Positions 59,685 through 64,000 of a DNA stretch of 64,000 bases are shown in pieces; position 1 is the first letter of the stretch; every line of letters begins with the position of its first letter. This DNA is from Paenibacillus cremeus (lineage in GTDB: Bacteria; Bacillota; Bacilli; Paenibacillales; NBRC-103111): the NCBI RefSeq assembly GCF_007786445.1, contig NZ_VNJI01000002.1:124001-188000 (forward strand), read 5' to 3'. The notes under the pieces were generated by a model. The model made no database searches, was not told where the DNA came from, and saw only the letters and a program-made list of their open reading frames with translations. A program made the position numbers and the translations under genes.

Positions 59685-61179
59685 ATACGGTAAAGAGATT
59701 CTAATCGGCGCTGTACCGGTAGTGATCGCATTTTTGTTCTTTGTCGGCGTGAATATCATTCCGATTGTGTTTATGTCGGTAATTTTAGGTGTGTTTTTCT
59801 TCATGACGCGGGCTCGCAACGGAGTCAGCATCGGATCGGATCGCAGCAAATCGCGGGCGAAAGCACCAAGCTATTTGACCTTTGATGATATCGGCGGACA
59901 GGACCGGGCCAAGAGAGAGCTGCAGGAGGCATTGGACTTCCTGATTCGTTATGAGGATATCAAACGTCTGGGGATTAGACCGTTGAAAGGGATATTGCTG
60001 ACCGGCCCTCCGGGAACAGGTAAAACATTGATGGCCAAAGCTGCTGCGCATTATACGAATTCTGTTTTTATGGCGGCATCCGGTAGTGAGTTCGTTGAAA
60101 TGTACGTTGGGGTAGGCGCCAGCCGAATCCGTGATTTGTTTAAAGAAGCGCGCAATCGTGCGATCAAGGAAAATAAAGAAAGTGCGATTGTGTTTATCGA
60201 CGAGATTGATGTCATTGGCGGAAAGCGCGACGGTGGACAGCATCGTGAGTATGATCAAACGTTGAATCAGCTGTTGACCGAGATGGATGGCATTCATACA
60301 TCGGAAAGTCCTCGTGTATTGATTATTGCCGCGACGAACCGGAAGGAAATGCTGGACCCGGCGCTTCTTCGTCCAGGCCGATTTGACCGTCATATTGAGG
60401 TGGATTTGCCGGATAAAAAAGGCCGGATGCACATCTTGAACATCCATGCGAAAAATAAGCCGCTGGCCGAGAGCGTCAATTTGGATTCTATCGCACAAGA
60501 AACGTTCCATTTTTCCGGGGCACAGCTGGAGAGCGTCATGAACGAAGCCGCGATCTATGCGATGCGTGAAGAGCTTGAGACGATCGAGCAGCGTCATTTG
60601 TCCCTTGCCGTGGATAAGGTCATGCTCGGCGAGAAAACGGATCGCGAATCGACCAAGGGCGAGCGCGAACGCGTTGCGCTTCATGAGCTGGGCCATGCGA
60701 TCTCGGCGGAGCTGGTTCGTCCAGGCTCGGTATCGCAAGTGTCGTTAAGTCCGCGCGGCCAAGCACTCGGCTTCGTGCGTCACAATCCGCAGCAGGATCA
60801 ATATTTGTATACGAAGGAACAAATCGAGCATCAAATCATGATCGCATTAGGCGGCTCCGTAGCTGAGGAAATGTTCTACGGCGGTCGAAGCACGGGTTCG
60901 CGCAACGATTTTGAACAAGCATTGAACATGGTTCGCACGATGATGGATGCAGGTTTAACAGGTCTAGGCATTATCGATCGCAACATGGTCACCAAAGAAG
61001 AGCTGATGAAAGAAAACACGCAAATTTTGGAGGATCTGACCGAAAAGACACGCGTGATGCTGGAGCAATATCGAACGGTATTCGAGCAGTCGCTTGCCAT
61101 CTTAATTGCTGAAGAAGTGCTATCCGGTGAGCAGTTCCGTGATTTGCTGAAGCAGCTTCAAGGTGAGCGAGTTGCATAA
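59677..61179 (+). CDS. FtsH-like membrane AAA+ zinc metalloprotease
   Basis: A 500-residue protein: two closely spaced membrane helices (about residues 8-25 and 28-43) almost without an external domain, then an AAA+ module with Walker A GPPGTGKT (110-117), Walker B IVFIDEID and the second region of homology ATNRKEMLDPALLRPGRFDR, and a peptidase domain with HELGH (336-340) and a candidate third zinc ligand, D411 in SRNDFEQA. It is shorter than canonical FtsH (about 640) and lacks the extracytoplasmic domain and C-terminal tail, so it is a paralogue. The ATG at 59677 follows GGGGGTG by 7 bases. Confidence 0.88.
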   Translation: MSKYGKEILIGAVPVVIAFLFFVGVNIIPIVFMSVILGVFFFMTRARNGVSIGSDRSKSRAKAPSYLTFDDIGGQDRAKRELQEALDFLIRYEDIKRLGIRPLKGILLTGPPGTGKTLMAKAAAHYTNSVFMAASGSEFVEMYVGVGASRIRDLFKEARNRAIKENKESAIVFIDEIDVIGGKRDGGQHREYDQTLNQLLTEMDGIHTSESPRVLIIAATNRKEMLDPALLRPGRFDRHIEVDLPDKKGRMHILNIHAKNKPLAESVNLDSIAQETFHFSGAQLESVMNEAAIYAMREELETIEQRHLSLAVDKVMLGEKTDRESTKGERERVALHELGHAISAELVRPGSVSQVSLSPRGQALGFVRHNPQQDQYLYTKEQIEHQIMIALGGSVAEEMFYGGRSTGSRNDFEQALNMVRTMMDAGLTGLGIIDRNMVTKEELMKENTQILEDLTEKTRVMLEQYRTVFEQSLAILIAEEVLSGEQFRDLLKQLQGERVA

Positions 61180-61188
61180 AAGGTATTG

Positions 61189-61219
61189 AAAAACCGGGGG
61201 ACATTCCTCCGGTTTTTTT
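61189..61219 (+). terminator. Terminator after the FtsH-like gene
   Basis: AAAAACCGG and CCGGTTTTT flank an inner GGA/TCC pair, followed by T residues (61189-61219). Confidence 0.85.
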
Positions 61220-61262
61220 GCGTTTTCCTCACATATTCTTGCAAAATCTAGCTATTTCAACA

Positions 61263-61358
61263 CAATCTATTAAAATGTGCAACTTTTTGTCCGAAATAAA
61301 GTCTAATAGATTGGTTGTTTTCGCCACATTTTGATCCAGAAAATGGCGCCACGCCATT
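61263..61358. repeat. Two inverted repeats upstream of the amidase gene
   Basis: CAATCTATTA (61263-61272) and TAATAGATTG (61304-61313) form a perfect 10-bp inverted repeat 31 bp apart; AATGGCG-CCA-CGCCATT (61342-61358) is a perfect 7-bp hairpin with a 3-nt loop. Both lie in the AT-rich gap between the protease terminator and the amidase. They could be operators or leader hairpins. Confidence 0.45.
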
Positions 61359-61400
61359 CTTAATAAAGTACACTAAAATTTTACATAATGAGGTGCGATG

Positions 61401-62879
61401 ATGAAAGTTATTACTGCTTGGTTGACGTTGCTGCTTGTTTCGTTATTGATGCTGCCTACACTCGCTCTTGCCGCTGTGCCGCAAATTCAATTGTTTATGA
61501 ATGGCAAGCCGCTGCTTACGGAGGTTGCGCCGCAGATTGTGAACAACACGACCATCGTACCGGTACGGGTCATTGCAGAGTCGGTTGGCTCCAAGGTGAC
61601 TTGGGATTCGAAAGCGAAGAAGGTCACGGTAGATAAGGATAGTACAAGCATTCAGCTGTTCATTGATAAAACCAGCGCGATGGTTAATAACAAGTCCTAT
61701 ACGTTGGAAGCGGCGCCATCGATTATCAATGGTAATACGATGCTTCCGCTCCGGTTTGTCAGCGAGCAGCTTGGAGTGAAAGTGACTTGGGATGAGATTA
61801 CGAAATCCGTATTTTTATACAATACCATTGACGCAGCGAGCGATCAGCCGGCTTCTATCTTCAGACCGGAAGAAACGGTTAAAGCAGGGGATCCAGCGGC
61901 GGGAGACAAGAAACCAACGGATCAACAGCCAGCACCAGGCCAGTCAACATCTGCTCAGCCATCTGTTCAACCGCCGGTCACACCAGCAACGACGATTGTT
62001 CAAGGTATTCTGCTAAAAGGCGATACGGTCAGCATCAAGCTAAGCGACAAGGCTACGATCAAGCCGAATTCGTTTCAGCTGTCAGGGCCGGAGCGAATCA
62101 TTGTCGATCTGCCGAATGTGAAGCTCGACCCGCTGATGGCAGCCAAATTGAACGCCCAAGGCGAAGCGGCTCTGCCCGATAAATCGGACCAAGTCTCGCA
62201 GATTCGTTATTCTCTATTTTCAAAAGAGCCTTCAATCGTTAGAATAGTAATAGATTTACCCCGCAAGTCAGACTTAAAACTAACCGATGCGCAGCAGACG
62301 GGGGAGATCACGCTTAAGCTTAGTCCGGCAACCAGTAAAGGCAAATTTAAGGTAGTGATCGATCCAGGCCACGGCGGCAAAGATACAGGTGCGATTTCGA
62401 TCACAAAGCGCAACGAGAAAGATTTCGTTCTTTCACTAGGCAAGAAAGTAGTGGCACTGCTTCAGAAAGAGCCGATGATTGAGCCGATTATGACCCGGTC
62501 GGACGATACTTTTATCGAGCTGGCGGATCGGGCTGCGATGGCCAATGAAGCGGGAGCGGACTTATTTGTCAGTATTCATGCCAATTCGGCTCCTGGCGAA
62601 ACGGCCCGTGGAGCGGAGACGTATTACTATACCGAGCAAAGTCAAGATTTTGCAGCCTTGATGCACAAGTATCTCATCGATGGAACGGGGTTCCCGGACC
62701 GCAAAGTGAAGCAGGACCGATTCTATGTGATTAAAAATACGACCATGCCTTCCGTATTGCTAGAGATCGGATTCTTAACGAATCACATCGATGAGGCTGC
62801 CATGTATCAGGATGCTTTTCAAAATCAAGTTGCCGCATCTCTCGTCGCCGCCATCAAGAAGCAACTCAATATCGACTAA
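61401..62879 (+). CDS. Secreted N-acetylmuramoyl-L-alanine amidase with copper-amine-oxidase-N domain
   Basis: A 492-residue cell-wall hydrolase that cuts the bond between MurNAc and the stem peptide. Order of parts: signal peptide (residues 1-24, ending ALAA), a stalk-type copper amine oxidase N-terminal domain (about 25-140, VPVRVIAESVGSKVTWD and LPLRFVSEQLGVKVTWD), a Pro/Gln-rich linker, an AMIN-type domain (about 195-300) and an Amidase_3 domain (about 315-490) with zinc ligands in DPGHGGKDTG, NEKDF, SIHANS and the catalytic LLEIGFLTN. The ATG at 61401 lies 5 bases after GAGGTG. Confidence 0.94.
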   Translation: MKVITAWLTLLLVSLLMLPTLALAAVPQIQLFMNGKPLLTEVAPQIVNNTTIVPVRVIAESVGSKVTWDSKAKKVTVDKDSTSIQLFIDKTSAMVNNKSYTLEAAPSIINGNTMLPLRFVSEQLGVKVTWDEITKSVFLYNTIDAASDQPASIFRPEETVKAGDPAAGDKKPTDQQPAPGQSTSAQPSVQPPVTPATTIVQGILLKGDTVSIKLSDKATIKPNSFQLSGPERIIVDLPNVKLDPLMAAKLNAQGEAALPDKSDQVSQIRYSLFSKEPSIVRIVIDLPRKSDLKLTDAQQTGEITLKLSPATSKGKFKVVIDPGHGGKDTGAISITKRNEKDFVLSLGKKVVALLQKEPMIEPIMTRSDDTFIELADRAAMANEAGADLFVSIHANSAPGETARGAETYYYTEQSQDFAALMHKYLIDGTGFPDRKVKQDRFYVIKNTTMPSVLLEIGFLTNHIDEAAMYQDAFQNQVAASLVAAIKKQLNID

Positions 62880-62881
62880 AG

Positions 62882-62924
62882 GTGACAACTGGTACCGGAT
62901 GAACATTCGTATCAGTTGCAGCAA
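62882..62924 (+). repeat. Dispersed ~42-nt palindrome, copy D (upstream of the GerMN gene)
   Basis: Begins GTGACAACTGGTACC and ends ATCAGTTGCAGCA. CAACTG (62886-62891) pairs with CAGTTG (62913-62918), and the stem continues through GTAC/GTAT and GATG/CATT. It directly precedes the AAAGGAGAGGG ribosome-binding site. Confidence 0.6.
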
Positions 62925-62938
62925 AGGAGAGGGTAACG

Positions 62939-63517
62939 ATGCAAAGCCATTGGTATAAGGGATTAACTGCGGCTGCGATCGCCGCGCTGCTGCTTGCCGG
63001 CTGCGGGCAAAAAGCCATGCAGGGAGCAGGTCAAGCACCGAAAGCGTCAACCAGCCAAGGAAGCGGTTCGGTCAGTACTCCAGCCGCGCAAACGCCTGCA
63101 CCAACTCCAACACCGGAAGCACAGAGTAAGCAGCTCCAGGTAAAAGCCTACTTTGGGGATGACCAGATGGAAAAGCTGGTGGAAAAGCAGGTTACGATCA
63201 GCTTCAAGCAGGATGCGGACAAGTATGCCGCGGCGCTTCAAGCTTTAACGGTAAGCAAGGATGAGAAGGCGCTGCCGCTGATGAAGGGGTTCACGATCAA
63301 ATCCGCTGCGATCAAAAACGGGGACTTGACCGTAGATCTGTCCATGCCGAATGAATCGATACTCGGCTCCGGTGGAGAGGAAATGCTTCTAACCGCGATC
63401 CAGCAAACCTTGTTTCAATTTGCAGAGGTGAAAACCATCGACATTTTGCTCGACGGCAAAAAAGTCGACAGCTTGATGGGCCACATGGAGCTGCTTCATC
63501 CGATCAAGCGCAGCTAG
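62939..63517 (+). CDS. GerMN-domain lipoprotein
   Basis: A 192-residue lipoprotein: signal with lipobox LLAGC (cysteine at residue 22), a Gln/Ala/Pro-rich linker to about residue 62, and a GerMN domain (about 65-185, with VKAYFGDD and GDLTVDLSMP). In B. subtilis GerM, built from such domains, is needed for sporulation and germination and acts at the septal membrane. Pairing with the upstream amidase suggests a shared envelope role. AAAGGAGAGGG lies about 8 bases before the ATG. Confidence 0.85.
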   Translation: MQSHWYKGLTAAAIAALLLAGCGQKAMQGAGQAPKASTSQGSGSVSTPAAQTPAPTPTPEAQSKQLQVKAYFGDDQMEKLVEKQVTISFKQDADKYAAALQALTVSKDEKALPLMKGFTIKSAAIKNGDLTVDLSMPNESILGSGGEEMLLTAIQQTLFQFAEVKTIDILLDGKKVDSLMGHMELLHPIKRS

Positions 63518-63566
63518 CTGCATCAAGATGACAACGGACGATTATTGAGAGGAGCTTATTTATTTC

Positions 63567-64000
63567 ATGAACAATAAAAAGAAGCAACAAATCCGCAAGC
63601 TGACAACCGCGGTACTCGCAGTCTCCATTATGGCGAGCAGCCCTGTATATGCGGCTGATCTAGGGAACACAACGGTGACCAGCACGACGAGCGACAACGG
63701 ACTGAGCTTCTCCGATGTCAGCGCGCAGCACTGGGCAATTAAACATATTACCAAGCTTGCTTCGCTGGGGATTATTCAAGGCTTCGAGAAGAAGGAATTC
63801 CGTCCGGAAATTTCCGTTTCCCAACAGGACGTCATTATTATGGTGATCCGGATGATGGGCCTCGAGCAAGATGCGTTGAAAAATAAAGCGGAAACGGTAC
63901 TCCCGGTATTGGTCAGCGACTATGCCAAGCCATACATAGCCTATGCCTTTGATAAACAAATCATTGTTCCGTCGGAGGAAGTGGACGGTACGGCTGCCAA
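63567..64000 (+). CDS. S-layer-homology domain surface protein, 3' end outside window
   Basis: The frame opens at ATG 63567 with GAGAGGAG upstream and stays open to the window end (about 144 codons seen). It has a signal peptide (basic MNNKKKQQIRK, hydrophobic core, cleavage probably after VYAA near residue 32) and an SLH domain from about residue 48: SFSDVSAQHWAIKHITKL, GIIQGF and EFRPEISVSQQDVIIMVIRM. SLH domains bind pyruvylated cell-wall polymers, so the protein is probably attached to the wall. The function of the missing part cannot be told. Confidence 0.88.
   Translation, partial: MNNKKKQQIRKLTTAVLAVSIMASSPVYAADLGNTTVTSTTSDNGLSFSDVSAQHWAIKHITKLASLGIIQGFEKKEFRPEISVSQQDVIIMVIRMMGLEQDALKNKAETVLPVLVSDYAKPYIAYAFDKQIIVPSEEVDGTAA

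Noticed and set aside
1-64000. Mobile elements, prophage, CRISPR or toxin-antitoxin systems
   Set aside because: No transposase, integrase, direct-repeat array or toxin/antitoxin pair was seen; the nucleotidyltransferase at 6911 resembles AbiEii-type folds but has no antitoxin neighbour.

Overview
The window is a 64 kb stretch of chromosome from an endospore-forming Bacillota, most likely a Paenibacillus or close relative. Three things point there. Gene order follows the Bacillus subtilis block fni-der-gpsA-spoIVA-hbs-mtrB-hepS-menG-hepT-ndk-cheR-aroCBH-trpEDCFBA-hisC-tyrA-ypiF-qcrABC-ypjABCD-dapB-mgsA-bshB1-bshA-cca-birA-panBCD-dinG. Sporulation genes occur throughout (spoVIF, spoIVA, ypjB, a GerMN lipoprotein). 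The right end carries Paenibacillaceae-style surface proteins (a copper-amine-oxidase-N amidase and an SLH-domain protein). No phage, insertion sequence, integrase or CRISPR array was seen. Apart from yitT and the DUF47-pit pair, all genes lie on the + strand.

Layout. 1-10.9 kb: end of fni, a YphA-like membrane protein, the YIEGIA pair, der, plsY, gpsA, small sporulation and membrane genes, a ferredoxin / nucleotidyltransferase / ferredoxin cassette, a YphF-like lipoprotein, spoIVA and HU. 11-18.6 kb: tRNA-Pro(GGG), a PAP2 phosphatase where B. subtilis has folE, TRAP (mtrB), then a quinone operon in which hepS-menG-hepT encloses three genes typical of the futalosine menaquinone route (UbiA-like, UbiX-like, mqnA), then ndk and cheR. 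19.5-31.3 kb: the aromatic supraoperon aroC-aroB-aroH, trpEDCFBA, hisC, tyrA. 31.3-36.6 kb: an intergenic area with strong hairpins and a candidate small RNA, then an ECF sigma/anti-sigma pair and several small or unknown genes. 36.8-40.7 kb: the bc complex qcrABC, ypjA and ypjB. 40.7-51.6 kb: yitT (minus), mazG-like ypjD, dapB, mgsA, bacillithiol genes, cca, birA, panBCD and two TPR genes. 51.7-56.9 kb: dinG-rex and the minus-strand DUF47-pit pair. 57-64 kb: an SAH-deaminase-like amidohydrolase, a YpmB-like gene, a membrane FtsH-like protease with an unknown partner, a cell-wall amidase, a GerMN lipoprotein and the start of an SLH protein.

How the parts work together. Chorismate from aroC feeds three products made in this window: tryptophan (trp), tyrosine/phenylalanine (aroH, tyrA, hisC) and, through MqnA, menaquinone. 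HepS/HepT make the side chain, MenG does the final methylation, and qcrABC oxidises the product. TRAP, encoded about 10 kb upstream, has a clear candidate target in the trp leader: a run of NAG triplets at 5-nt period, an intrinsic terminator, and a second GAG run over the trpE ribosome-binding site.

The non-coding signals are the least ordinary part of the window: the trp leader, a consensus-promoter small RNA with a cre-like site, a roughly 220-nt attenuated leader before panB, six copies of a ~42-nt imperfect palindrome (five just upstream of start codons and one, at yitT, just upstream of the promoter), and start-site hairpins before two genes. No clearly unknown multi-gene system was found. 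The best protein-level candidates are the ferredoxin cassette and the membrane protease with its partner.
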